Assembly (NCBI GenBank): GCA_003132665.1
Contig: PKYN01000008.1
Coordinates: 1 to 64,000 of the forward strand
Direction of reading: 5' to 3'
Length of the DNA stretch: 64,000 bases
Source: Actinomycetota bacterium
GTDB taxonomy: Bacteria > Actinomycetota > Thermoleophilia > Gaiellales > Gaiellaceae
Part shown: positions 45,871 through 54,020 of the stretch, piece by piece
How the letters are laid out: the number at the start of each line of letters is the position of its first letter
How positions within the stretch are numbered: position 1 is the stretch's first letter
Translations under genes and position numbers: made by a program
Notes under the pieces: model-generated
What the model saw: the letters and a program-made list of their open reading frames with translations, nothing else
Database searches by the model: none
What the model was told of the DNA's origin: nothing

Positions 45871-46617
45871 ATGATCGACGCGCACGCGCATCTCGACGCG
45901 TGCGAGCCTTCCGCTGAAGAGCTGATCCGGCGGGCGCGCGCCGCCGGAGTCGAGACGGTGCTCAGCGTCGGCACGAGCATCGATTCCTGCCGCGAGACGA
46001 TCGCCATTGCCGAGCGCCACGAAGGGGTCTTCGCCATCCTCGGCGTTCATCCACACGAGGCTGCCGGCGCGGACGCCGGGCGCCTCGGCGAGCTCGAGGC
46101 GCTTCTCGCCTCGCCGCGCGCGGTCGCGCTGGGAGAGATAGGCCTCGACTACTTCCGCGATCGTGCTCCCCGCTCGGCCCAGCGGGAGCTCTTCGCCGCC
46201 CAGCTCGAGCTTGCCGCGCGCGTGGCCAAGCCGGTTGTCATTCACGCCCGCGAGGCCGACGACGACACGCCCGCGGCGCTCGAGGATTTTCCCGGAACGA
46301 TCGTCCTGCACTGCTTCTCCTCGCCGGCGCTTCTCCCCTGGGCGATCGAGCGCGACTGCTTCATCTCGTTCGCGGGCAACGTCACATATCCGAGCGCGGG
46401 CGAGTTGCGAGACGCGGCGCGCCTCGTTCCCCCCGAGCGTCTGCTCGTCGAGACCGACTGCCCGTTCCTTTCGCCGCAGCCCGAGCGCGGCCACCCGAAC
46501 GAGCCCGCTTTCATCGTCCACACGGTCGCGGCCTTGGCGGAATTGCTCGCCGAGCCGGTCGCCGAACTTGCCGAGCGAACGGCTGCCAACGCCCGAGCGG
46601 CCTTCCGTCTGCCATGA
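45871..46617 (+). CDS. TatD family hydrolase
   Basis: A 248-residue TIM-barrel metal-dependent hydrolase of the TatD DNase family. Metal ligands appear in MIDAHAHLD (HxH), ALGEIGLDYFRD (Glu), KPVVIHAREADDD (His), IVLHCFSS (His) and LVETDCPFLSPQ (Asp). Homologues are 3'-5' DNases or D-aminoacyl-tRNA-deacylase-like repair enzymes. GGAG lies 5 nt upstream of the ATG. It is the first gene of a tightly packed tatD-rsmA-ispE operon, overlapping rsmA by 4 bp. Confidence 0.93.
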   Translation: MIDAHAHLDACEPSAEELIRRARAAGVETVLSVGTSIDSCRETIAIAERHEGVFAILGVHPHEAAGADAGRLGELEALLASPRAVALGEIGLDYFRDRAPRSAQRELFAAQLELAARVAKPVVIHAREADDDTPAALEDFPGTIVLHCFSSPALLPWAIERDCFISFAGNVTYPSAGELRDAARLVPPERLLVETDCPFLSPQPERGHPNEPAFIVHTVAALAELLAEPVAELAERTAANARAAFRLP

Positions 46618-47399
46618 CGGGGCCTCGTTTCACCGCCAAGAAGCGGCTCGGTCAGCATTTTCTCGTCGACGAGAACCTGCTCGGGGTGATCGGGCGCCTG
46701 GCCGAACTGAGCCCGGACGACTGTGTGCTCGAGATCGGTCCCGGGCTTGGCGTTCTGACGGCCTATCTGGCCAAGCACGTCGCGCACGTTGACGCCGTCG
46801 AGCTCGACCGCCAGCTCGAGCCGCGGTTGCGCGAACGGCTCGTGGGGTGCGAAAACGTCTCGCTGCATTTCGGTGACGCGCTGGCGCTCGATCTGGCGCG
46901 GCTTGCGCCGGCGGCAACGAAGCTGGTGGCGAATTTGCCTTACAACATCGCCACGCCGCTCATCGTCGAGTCGCTGGACGGTCTGCCGCAGATCGAATTG
47001 TGGTGCGTGATGGTGCAGCGCGAGGTGGCGGACAGGCTGTTCGCGTCGCCCAAGAGCAAGGCCTACGGAGCCGTTTCAGTGCTCGTGCAGCTGGCGAGCG
47101 AAAAGATCGGCTTCCATCCCGTCTCGCGCGAGGTCTTTCGGCCGCGGCCGCGGGTCGAATCGGCGCTTGTCGCCTTCGAGCGCAGGCCGCTGCCCGAGGG
47201 CTTCGCGCGAATCAAGCGGCTCGTCGTTGCGGCTTTTGCGCACCGCCGCAAGACGCTGGCCAACTCGCTTGCCATCTCCGGCCTCGTCGCGAGGGAAAAG
47301 GCCGAGGCGATACTCGAACGGGCCGGGCATGATCCACGGATTCGTGCCGAAGCGCTCACGCCGCCCGAGTTTGCCGCTCTTGCCGAGGTGCTGCCGTGA
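46614..47399 (+). CDS. rsmA: 16S rRNA dimethyladenosine transferase RsmA (KsgA)
   Basis: A 261-residue enzyme that dimethylates A1518 and A1519 of 16S rRNA. Motifs: KKRLGQHFLVDENLLGVIGR at the N-terminus, LEIGPGLGVLTAYLA (SAM motif I), HVDAVELDRQLEPRL, and the catalytic NLPYNIATPLI. The C-terminal RNA-contact domain follows (FRPRPRVESALVAFE, then FAHRRKTLANSL). It overlaps tatD and ispE by 4 bp each, a common actinobacterial order. Confidence 0.96.
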   Translation: MTGPRFTAKKRLGQHFLVDENLLGVIGRLAELSPDDCVLEIGPGLGVLTAYLAKHVAHVDAVELDRQLEPRLRERLVGCENVSLHFGDALALDLARLAPAATKLVANLPYNIATPLIVESLDGLPQIELWCVMVQREVADRLFASPKSKAYGAVSVLVQLASEKIGFHPVSREVFRPRPRVESALVAFERRPLPEGFARIKRLVVAAFAHRRKTLANSLAISGLVAREKAEAILERAGHDPRIRAEALTPPEFAALAEVLP

Positions 47400-48208
47400 C
47401 TGTCGCTCTCGCTCCGGCCAAGCTCAATCTGGCTTTGGTCGTCGGTCCGCTGCAAAAGAACGGAAAGCACGAGCTGGCGACCGTTTTCCAGCGCATCGCG
47501 CTCGCCGACAGGATCGAGCTCGAGCCGGCGCCGGCGCTCGAGATCGCGGGCTTCGGCAGCGACACGATCGTTCGCTCTAGCCTCGAGGCGCTGGCAAAGC
47601 GGGCTCGCGTCGATCCCTGCTGGCGGGTCTCGATCGAGAAGAAGGTGCCAGTCGCCGCCGGGCTCGGCGGCGGCTCGAGCGACGCGGCGAGCGCGCTACG
47701 CCTCGCCAATGCGATGCTCGAAACGCCGCTCTCTTCCGCCGAGCTGATTGAGTTCGCGCGCCGGCTGGGCGCGGATATTCCCTTCTTCCTCCTGCAAGGC
47801 CCGCAATTCGGAGAGGGCGACGGTAGTGAGCTTCGTTCGCTCGCGCTGCCGCAGGACTTCAGCGTTCTCCTCGTGCTGCCTACCGGCGTCGTCAAGTCTT
47901 CGACCGGGGAGGTCTACCGCGCCTTCGACGAGCGGCGCGGCGAGCGAGGTTTCGCCGAGCGCCGCGCCGCCCTACTCGCCGCGATCGAATCGCCGCGGCA
48001 CGCCGTCGATCTGGCCGTTCTCCCGCCGAACGATCTGGCCTCCTCGCCGCTTGGCACGAGTCTGCTCGAGCTTGGGGCCTTCCGCGCCGACGTCAGCGGC
48101 GCCGGCCCGGCCGTTTACGCTCTCTTCGAGCGGCGCGAGACCGCCGAGCGGGCCGCAGAGGCGATGGCCGATCGCGGCGAGGTTTGGCTCACCGAGCCAA
48201 CCTGGTAG
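47396..48208 (+). CDS. ispE: 4-diphosphocytidyl-2-C-methyl-D-erythritol kinase
   Basis: A 270-residue GHMP kinase of the MEP isoprenoid pathway. LAPAKLNLALVVGPLQKNGK is the substrate-binding start, VPVAAGLGGGSSDAASALRL the ATP-binding glycine loop, and FRADVSGAGPAVYALFER the C-terminal motif 3. The usual HEL after the N-terminal Gly is KNGKHELATVFQ. It overlaps rsmA by 4 bp. Its TAG stop is part of a TAGCGT hexamer preceding the next gene. Confidence 0.95.
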   Translation: MTVALAPAKLNLALVVGPLQKNGKHELATVFQRIALADRIELEPAPALEIAGFGSDTIVRSSLEALAKRARVDPCWRVSIEKKVPVAAGLGGGSSDAASALRLANAMLETPLSSAELIEFARRLGADIPFFLLQGPQFGEGDGSELRSLALPQDFSVLLVLPTGVVKSSTGEVYRAFDERRGERGFAERRAALLAAIESPRHAVDLAVLPPNDLASSPLGTSLLELGAFRADVSGAGPAVYALFERRETAERAAEAMADRGEVWLTEPTW

Positions 48209-48217
48209 CGTTCGGCC

Positions 48218-48577
48218 ATGCTCCGCGAAGGGCCCCCGACGATCGACCACGGAAGCTCGCAAGTCGAGCGTTTTCTGGCCGCGAATCGATACAAGCTGAT
48301 CCTGAGCTTGGTCATCGTCGAGGCGCTTTTCGTCGCCGTCGGCGCACTCAGCTTCTGGATTGCAATCGTGGTCGCCGGCTGCCTGCTCGTGCTCTACCTG
48401 CTCTTCCGCCGAGAGCTGTCGGGAACGTCGCGGGAGCTGGCTTGGATCGTGGCCGCCTCGCAGGCGCTCGGCGTGCTGGTGTTCGTGCTCGTGCTGGTGA
48501 CGGCGGCGCTGGTCGTGGTCGCCGTCGTCGTGCTCGCGATCGTGGTGCTGGCCTCGCTGCTCGCCGAGCGGCGCTGA
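48218..48577 (+). CDS. Small membrane protein with Val/Leu/Ala-rich helices
   Basis: A 119-residue protein with about three transmembrane helices: KLILSLVIVEALFVAVGALS, IAIVVAGCLLVLYLLF and a long run from AWIVAASQALGVLVFVLVLV onward. The N-terminus is polar (PPTIDHGSSQVERFLAANRY). ATG 48218 lies 6 nt after TAGCGT (48206-48211), whose first three bases are the ispE stop codon. Function unknown. Confidence 0.6.
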   Translation: MLREGPPTIDHGSSQVERFLAANRYKLILSLVIVEALFVAVGALSFWIAIVVAGCLLVLYLLFRRELSGTSRELAWIVAASQALGVLVFVLVLVTAALVVVAVVVLAIVVLASLLAERR

Positions 48578-48656
48578 GGGCTTGACCGGGCTTTCGACCC
48601 GGCTCGCGTGGGAGTCCCGCCGCGCCACGAGCGGTACTCTTCGGGCGAAGCAGCGT

Positions 48657-48727
48657 TGGGGCGTGGCCAAGTGGTAAGGCAACGGGTTTTGGTCCCGTGA
48701 TCCCAGGTTCGAATCCTGGCGCCCCAG
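48657..48727 (+). tRNA. tRNA-Gln (anticodon TTG)
   Basis: The 71 nt fold as a cloverleaf. Acceptor TGGGGCG pairs with CGCCCCA, discriminator G (typical for Gln); a short D arm; anticodon stem ACGGG/CCCGT with loop TTTTGGT (TTG); T arm CCAGGTTCGAATCCTGG. CCA is not encoded. A family A repeat hairpin begins 6 bp downstream. Confidence 0.97.
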
Positions 48728-48733
48728 TTGACT

Positions 48734-48903
48734 CCGCGAAAAGTCGGCCTGCAGAGCAGGCCAAGACTTTTCGCGGGTATTGCCTCGTCTGCCCCTACAA
48801 GCGGGGCGGGCTGGCCGTAGGTGTGGTCAGTGTTCGTGGTGGATGGACATGGATGGCGTTTGTGAGCCGCAGCCGCGCATGTCGGCTGCGGCGGCTAGGA
48901 ACA
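48734..48903. repeat. Dispersed intergenic repeat family A, copy 3 (inverted orientation)
   Basis: Begins with CCGCGAAAAGTC (48734-48745) and GACTTTTCGCGG (48765-48776) around inner stem GGCCTGC/GCAGGCC. It then carries TGCCTCGTCTGCCCCTA, GTCAGTGTTCGTGG, and a perfect 9-bp stem GCCGCAGCC/GGCTGCGGC around GCGCATGTC. The reverse complement aligns with copies 1 and 2 end to end. Confidence 0.7.
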
Positions 48904-48916
48904 AAGCCGCTTTTCA

Positions 48917-49000
48917 CCGACGAAAGTCGCCAGACTTTTGTCGGCTCGGGCGCGCCCGCCATGTCGGTCGCGGCGGCAGTTGTAACACACATACCGAAGC
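48917..49000. repeat. Family A repeat, shortened fourth unit
   Basis: CCGACGAAAGTC (48917-48928) pairs with GACTTTTGTCGG (48933-48944) with one G-T mismatch. It is followed by CGCGCCCGCCATGTCGGTCG near 48951, which is the inverse of the segment seen in copy 1. Confidence 0.55.
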
Positions 49001-49119
49001 GGTCGAGACGAAGGTTTCGGACGGCCGAAAAGGCCGTTGTCCTCGGCAGCGCGGGCGCGTCTCCGGCGGAAAAGGCAGAATAGGCACGTGAGCCGGGCTG
49101 GTCGGAGAACACGGGCGCG

Positions 49120-50448
49120 ATGAAAGGCGCCAACAAACTCGGAGCGGTCGTCATGGCCGCTGGGCTCGGGACGCGGATGAAGTCGGCGTTGCCGAAGCAT
49201 TTACATCCGATTCTCGGCCGGCGGATGGTGGACTGGGTACTGGCGACCGCGCAGGAGCTCGAGCTCGGACGAGTCGTTGTCGTCGCGTCATCGACCACTG
49301 CGGGCGTTTTCCCGGGCCTCGATGTGGCCGTTCAAGAGCGACCGCTCGGCACAGGCGATGCCGTGCGTTCGGCGCGCGAGCTCCTGGAAGGGCGCGCCGA
49401 CGAGATCCTCGTCCTTTCGGGAGACACGCCGCTGCTCACTTCCGCGCTGCTGAGAAAGTTGGTCGAAACCCACCGGCAAGAGAAGGCCAGCGCGACGGTG
49501 CTCTCCTTCTGCCCCGAGGACGTTCGCAGCTACGGGCGCGTGCTCCGCGACGAGAAGGGTCGCGTCAGCGCCATCGTCGAAGCCGGCGATGCCTCACCCG
49601 AAGAGCTCGCGGTGGGCGAGGTCAATTCCTCCATCTACGTCTTTCAGGCCGAAAAGCTCTGGCCCGCGCTGGAGCAGCTCGAGCCGGCCAACGCCCAGGG
49701 CGAGCTCTACCTCACCGACGCGATTCTCTGGCTCGTCTCTCAGGGCGAGCCCGTCAGCGCCTGCATTGCCGAGGATCCCGTCGAGACCGAGGGCGTCAAC
49801 ACGAGAGCCGAGATGGCGGCCGCCGCGGCCATCCTGCGCGACCGGATCAACGCGGCGCACATGGCGGCCGGCGTCACGATCGTCGATCCGGGGTCGACTT
49901 GGATCGAGCCTGGGGTGGAGCTCGAGTGCGATTCCACCATTCATCCCTTCTGCATGCTCAGAGGCCACAGCCGTGTGCGCAGCGGCGCCGAGATCGGGCC
50001 CCAGGTCGTCGCAGTCGACGCCGAGATCGGCGCGAACGTGATGGTCGGCCCGTTCTGCTACCTGCGCCCGGGAACGGTGCTGGAGGCGGGCTCGAAGGCC
50101 GGCACGTTCGTCGAGATCAAGAACTCCCATGTAGGAGAAGGAGCGAAGGTGCCGCATCTCTCCTACATCGGCGACAGCGAGGTCGGCGCCGGAACAAACG
50201 TCGCGGCCGGCGCGATCACGGCCAACTACCGGCCCGAGCTAGGGCCGGGGAAGCAGAAGACGAAGATCGGACGCAACGTTCGCACCGGTGTGCACAACTC
50301 GTTCGTGCCCCCGGTCGAGGTCGGGGATGGTGCGGTTATCGCGGCAGGTTCGGTAATCACAGACGACGTTCCGCCCGGCGCACTTGCCATCGCGCGTGCG
50401 CGGCAGCTGAACAAGGAGGATTACGCTAGTGAGCCAGACGGCGACTGA
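49120..50448 (+). CDS. glmU: Bifunctional GlmU (UDP-GlcNAc pyrophosphorylase / GlcN-1-P acetyltransferase)
   Basis: A 442-residue two-domain enzyme supplying UDP-GlcNAc for peptidoglycan. The N-terminal uridylyltransferase (1-225) has AVVMAAGLGTRMKSALPKHL and VLSGDTPLLTS. The C-terminal left-handed beta-helix (245-425) has hexapeptide repeats and acetyl-CoA contacts (KAGTFVEIKNSHVGEGAKVP, LSYIGDSEVGAGTNVAAG, ITANYRPELGPGKQKTKIG). It overlaps the GTG of prs by 20 bp, the usual glmU-prs pair. Confidence 0.96.
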   Translation: MKGANKLGAVVMAAGLGTRMKSALPKHLHPILGRRMVDWVLATAQELELGRVVVVASSTTAGVFPGLDVAVQERPLGTGDAVRSARELLEGRADEILVLSGDTPLLTSALLRKLVETHRQEKASATVLSFCPEDVRSYGRVLRDEKGRVSAIVEAGDASPEELAVGEVNSSIYVFQAEKLWPALEQLEPANAQGELYLTDAILWLVSQGEPVSACIAEDPVETEGVNTRAEMAAAAAILRDRINAAHMAAGVTIVDPGSTWIEPGVELECDSTIHPFCMLRGHSRVRSGAEIGPQVVAVDAEIGANVMVGPFCYLRPGTVLEAGSKAGTFVEIKNSHVGEGAKVPHLSYIGDSEVGAGTNVAAGAITANYRPELGPGKQKTKIGRNVRTGVHNSFVPPVEVGDGAVIAAGSVITDDVPPGALAIARARQLNKEDYASEPDGD

Positions 50449-51487
50449 CGACGCCCAGGTGGAGGATCTCGAAGGAGCCATGACCACCGATCCAAAACCG
50501 GAGCAACGCTGGATCGAGCGCGGCCCGTCGAAGCGGCTGATGCTCTTTTCCGGTCGCTCGCACCCTGCGCTGGCGCAGCACATCGCCGACAAGCTCGGCA
50601 TCGAGCTCGGCGCCGTCGAGCTCGAAACATTCGCCAACGGCGAGACTTACTGCCACTACAAGGAGTCGATTCGCGGCAGCGACGTCTTCCTGGTGCAGAC
50701 GGGCTGCCCTCCTGTCGACCGCAACCTGATGGAGCTGCTCTTGATGGCGCAGGCGGCCAAGCTCGCCTCCGCCAAGCGCATCACCGCTGTCATGCCCTGG
50801 TTCCCATACTCGCGCCAGGAAAAGAAGTCTGCGCCCAGGGAGCCGATCTCGGCCAAGCTGGTGGCCGACTTCCTCCAAGGCGCCGGAGTCGACCGTGTCC
50901 TGACGATGGATCTGCACGCAGGTCAGATTCAGGGCTTCTTCGACATCCCGGTCGACCACATGACCGCGCTGCCGCTCTTCGCCCAGTACTTCCGTGACAA
51001 GGGTCTTTCGGGCGAGAACGTGGTCTCGGTCTCACCGGATCCCGGTCGGGCCAAGATGGCGCGCAAGTTCGGACAGATGCTCGAGTGCGACATGGCGGTG
51101 ATGAACAAGACCCGGCCGGCGCACGATCAGGCTGCGATCAGCCAGGTGATCGGCGACGTCAAGGACAAGGTCGCACTGATGGGCGACGACATGATCGTCA
51201 CCGGCGGCACGCTCATCGCCGCCGCCGACGCGCTCAAGAAGGCAGGGGCGGTCAGCGTGCACGTCTTCGCCACGCACGGGCATTTCGCCAATAACGCGAT
51301 GGAGAAGCTGGCCGGCGCGGACCTCGCCGAGATCGTGGTCACCGACACCGTGCCGATCGACCCGCTCAACCAGCCCGACATGTTCACGGTGCTGCCGATC
51401 TCCGGATTGCTCGCCGAGACGATCCTCAGCGTTTTCACCGACGGTTCGGTCTCGGCCATCTTCGCCGGCGAGAACCAGCTCTTCTAA
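50429..51487 (+). CDS. prs: Ribose-phosphate pyrophosphokinase (PRPP synthase)
   Basis: Makes PRPP from ribose 5-phosphate and ATP for nucleotide, His and Trp synthesis. Catalytic parts are SGRSHPALAQHIADKLG, RGSDVFLVQTGCPPVDRNLM, the flexible loop VMPWFPYSRQEKKSAPREPI, VLTMDLHAGQIQGFFDIPVD and VTGGTLIAAADALKKAG (PRPP loop). GTG 50429 is favoured because AAGGAGG lies 9 nt upstream, inside glmU. ATG 50480 would give a length closer to other PRPP synthases but has poorer spacing. Confidence 0.95.
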   Translation: MSQTATDDAQVEDLEGAMTTDPKPEQRWIERGPSKRLMLFSGRSHPALAQHIADKLGIELGAVELETFANGETYCHYKESIRGSDVFLVQTGCPPVDRNLMELLLMAQAAKLASAKRITAVMPWFPYSRQEKKSAPREPISAKLVADFLQGAGVDRVLTMDLHAGQIQGFFDIPVDHMTALPLFAQYFRDKGLSGENVVSVSPDPGRAKMARKFGQMLECDMAVMNKTRPAHDQAAISQVIGDVKDKVALMGDDMIVTGGTLIAAADALKKAGAVSVHVFATHGHFANNAMEKLAGADLAEIVVTDTVPIDPLNQPDMFTVLPISGLLAETILSVFTDGSVSAIFAGENQLF

Positions 51488-51579
51488 AGGGCGTCTCGCG
51501 ACTCTCATAGCCGGGAGCTCGCGCGCTCGAGCAGATCGCGGCGAGTTTGCTTTTCAGATTCCGAGGGGATGCTCAAGAC

Positions 51580-51762
51580 GTGAGCCGATCGTTCCGCATG
51601 CCGAGCTTGCTTGTCGTCGCTTATGTCGTCGTGGGGTTGATCGTTGCTCAACAGCATCACTACTTCAGCAATGTGGGCACGATTAAGCGGCTCGCGTCCG
51701 CCGTGCTCGCCGTTCTCTTGTGGTGGCTGATCCTGCTCGGCATCAATCTCCACATCAAGTAG
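51580..51762 (+). CDS. Small two-helix membrane protein
   Basis: About 60 residues: MPSLLVVAYVVVGLIVAQQH forms helix 1, and RLASAVLAVLLWWLILLGIN helix 2, with a conserved-looking QQHHYFSNVGTIK loop. GTG 51580 or ATG 51598 could be the start. A four-codon ATG frame (51569-51583) ends on a TGA overlapping the GTG. Function unknown; it stands between prs and a two-component system. Confidence 0.55.
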   Translation: MSRSFRMPSLLVVAYVVVGLIVAQQHHYFSNVGTIKRLASAVLAVLLWWLILLGINLHIK

Positions 51763-51911
51763 CCGACCTCCCACGTCGCGGGCCGCGGCCGCGATTCAAT
51801 CGCGCGCTCAGGGAGCTTTCTGATCCCTCGAAGAGGCTTGTGACAGTGCCGGTCTAATACTCTTACGGGCGGCACTTCGCGAGTTCCCCGGAAAGGCGGC
51901 AGACTAGGGCC

Positions 51912-52592
51912 ATGAAAATCCTCGTTGTAGATGACGAGCAGCCCCTGCGCGAGGCGCTCGAGCGGGCGCTCAAGGTCGAGCGCTACGAGGTTGAGACGCT
52001 CGAGAACGGTGCTCTGGCTCTGGAGCGGATGAAGACCGCCGGCAACGAAATCGACGCCGTCGTGCTGGACGTGCTGATGCCCGGCATAGACGGGATCGAG
52101 GTCTGCCGGCGCCTGCGCGCCTCCGGCGACAAGACGCCGGTGCTGATGCTGACCGCCCGGATCGAGGTCGAGGATCGAGTTGCCGGGCTCGACGCCGGCG
52201 CCGACGATTACGTCACCAAGCCCTTTGATCTCGAGGAGTTGCTGGCACGCCTGCGCGCGCTCCTGCGCCGCGCCGGCAGTCCGAGCGACCAGGTGCTGCG
52301 CTTCGCCGATCTCGTCCTCGATCCGGTGGCCCACGAGGTGCGCCGCGCCGACCGCCTGATCGAAGTCACTCGCACCGAATTCCTGCTGCTCGAGCTGTTC
52401 TTGCTCAATCCGCGCCAGGTGCTTTCGCGCTCGATCATCTTCGAGCGGGTCTGGGGTTACGACTTCGGGCCAAGCTCCAACTCGCTCGAGGTCTACATCG
52501 GCTACCTGCGGCGCAAGACGGAATCCGGAGGCGAGCCCCGCCTGATTCACACTGTGCGCGGCGTCGGTTACATCCTCCGCGAATCAGCCTAG
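51912..52592 (+). CDS. OmpR-family response regulator
   Basis: A 226-residue regulator. The receiver (1-118) has the acidic pair in [11 protein letters not shown], phosphoacceptor D53 in [12 protein letters not shown], the LTA segment, and KPF lysine; the winged helix (130-226) ends [19 protein letters not shown] ends 6 nt before the ATG, a weak leaderless-type signal. The partner kinase gene begins 10 bp downstream. The DNA targets are not evident. Confidence 0.94.
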   Translation: MKILVVDDEQPLREALERALKVERYEVETLENGALALERMKTAGNEIDAVVLDVLMPGIDGIEVCRRLRASGDKTPVLMLTARIEVEDRVAGLDAGADDYVTKPFDLEELLARLRALLRRAGSPSDQVLRFADLVLDPVAHEVRRADRLIEVTRTEFLLLELFLLNPRQVLSRSIIFERVWGYDFGPSSNSLEVYIGYLRRKTESGGEPRLIHTVRGVGYILRESA

Positions 52593-52595
52593 AGT
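52590..52595 (+). promoter_or_regulatory. -10-like hexamer overlapping the regulator stop codon
   Basis: TAGAGT: its first three bases are the response-regulator stop codon, and it ends 6 nt before the kinase ATG (52602). It matches the TANNNT spacing seen at other leaderless starts here, so the kinase may have its own promoter. Confidence 0.4.
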
Positions 52596-52601
52596 CTTGC
52601 C

Positions 52602-53966
52602 ATGAGCTTTCGCCTGCGCCTGATCATCATGTCGGCGCTTGCCGTAGCCGCGGCAATCGCGCTGACCTCGGGGACGGTCTACTTCCTGGTGAACAACCAG
52701 CTGATCAAGGAGGTCGATCGCTCGTTACAGGATCGCGCCGCTCAGGCGACCACCATCCCGCACATCAGCGGCGGCATCCCGCCTCCATGCTTCGTGAGCG
52801 TCAACTCGCATCTAGTGGCCCTACTCGGAGGCTACTTCCAGGAGATCGACAAGAGCGGAAAAGTCAGCCCCCTACCGAGCAAGAGCACTCGTATTCCGGT
52901 TACAGCACAGGAGAGAAAGGTCGCGACGGACAAAAGGTCCGGGCAGCTTGCCCGCTACGACTACGCGACCGTGAAAGGTCAACGGGTCCGGGTTTTCACC
53001 TCCCCGATCGATCCCACCGATCCCAACTGCGGGGCACTACAGGTCGCTCGCCCGCTGGCCTCTTTGGACCGGACTCTGCGGCAGCTGGCGGTCGAGTTGT
53101 TCGTCCTCGGTCTGAGTGGGATCGGACTGGCTGCCATTCTCGGCTGGGTGATCGCCGGCGCTGCCATGCGACCTGTTCGCCACATGACGCAGACCAGCGA
53201 GCACGTGGCTCGAACACGGGACCTGTCTCGTCGTATCGAGATGCGCGGTCACGACGAGCTCGCGCGTCTGGCGAAATCCTTCAACACCATGCTCGAGGCT
53301 CTCGAGTTCTCGCTGCGCTCGCAGCGCCAGCTCGTTGCTGACGCCTCGCACGAGCTAAGGACTCCGCTGACGACCGCGAAGACGAACGTCGACGTGTTGC
53401 GGCGAACCGAGCTTCCGAAGGAAGAGCGGGACTTGATCCTGCACGACGTCAGCCAGCAAATCGACGAGCTGGCTGTGCTCGTGACCGACATCGTCGATCT
53501 TGCCCGCGGGGTCGAGCCCAATCTGGAGATCGAAGACGTGCGCCTCGATCTGCTCGTCGAGCAGACGGTTGCGCGCGCGCGCCGGCTTTCCCCCAGGAGC
53601 ACGTTCACACTCGAGCTCGAGCCGTGCCTCGTTCGCGGCGTTCCGAGCAGGCTCGAGCGCGCGGTCGCGAACCTGCTCGACAACGCCTGCAAGTGGAGCC
53701 CGCCCGACACGCCTATCGAGGTGAAGGTGAGCCAGGGCACGGTGAGTGTTCGCGATCACGGGCAGGGCATCGACGACGCCGATCTGCCGCTCGTCTTCGA
53801 CCGTTTCTATCGCGCGTCGTCGGCCAGGGCGCTTCCGGGCACCGGGCTCGGGCTGGCGATCGTCCGTCAAGTGGCCGAGTCGAACGGCGGCCGCGTATCG
53901 GTCGAGCGTCCGAGCGACGGCGGGGCGTTGTTGCGCATCGAGCTGCCGGTCATCGACGAAGGCTGA
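52602..53966 (+). CDS. HAMP-containing sensor histidine kinase
   Basis: A 454-residue kinase: helix 1 (residues 8-30), extracytoplasmic sensor (31-160) with two cysteines (PPPCFVS and PNCGALQ), helix 2 (163-187), HAMP (188-242), HisKA with VADASHELRTPLTTAKTN (H250), and HATPase_c with LLDNACKWSPP, DHGQGI and GTGLGLAIV. It pairs with the regulator just upstream. The next gene is a GH3 glycosidase, but a functional link is not evident. Confidence 0.93.
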   Translation: MSFRLRLIIMSALAVAAAIALTSGTVYFLVNNQLIKEVDRSLQDRAAQATTIPHISGGIPPPCFVSVNSHLVALLGGYFQEIDKSGKVSPLPSKSTRIPVTAQERKVATDKRSGQLARYDYATVKGQRVRVFTSPIDPTDPNCGALQVARPLASLDRTLRQLAVELFVLGLSGIGLAAILGWVIAGAAMRPVRHMTQTSEHVARTRDLSRRIEMRGHDELARLAKSFNTMLEALEFSLRSQRQLVADASHELRTPLTTAKTNVDVLRRTELPKEERDLILHDVSQQIDELAVLVTDIVDLARGVEPNLEIEDVRLDLLVEQTVARARRLSPRSTFTLELEPCLVRGVPSRLERAVANLLDNACKWSPPDTPIEVKVSQGTVSVRDHGQGIDDADLPLVFDRFYRASSARALPGTGLGLAIVRQVAESNGGRVSVERPSDGGALLRIELPVIDEG

Positions 53967-54020
53967 TCCTCCGCAGGCGCCTTTAGCGGTTTTTCATCTT
54001 CGCGTGTTTCCATCCTCGCC

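Larger units (their letters stand above)
48728..49119. other. Gene-free region with compound family A repeats
   Basis: No supported gene lies in these 392 bp. It holds family A copy 3 (48734-48903), a shortened second unit (48917-49000), a small hairpin CGGCCGAAAAGGCCG near 49021-49035, and the short leader of glmU. Confidence 0.65.

Noticed and set aside
48700-49000. Regularly spaced palindromes that might be read as a CRISPR array
   Set aside because: Only two or three units, unequal spacing, no unique spacers, no cas genes; better explained as family A repeats.
51569-51583. Four-codon leader frame before the small membrane protein
   Set aside because: Too short to judge, no attenuator structure seen; most likely chance.
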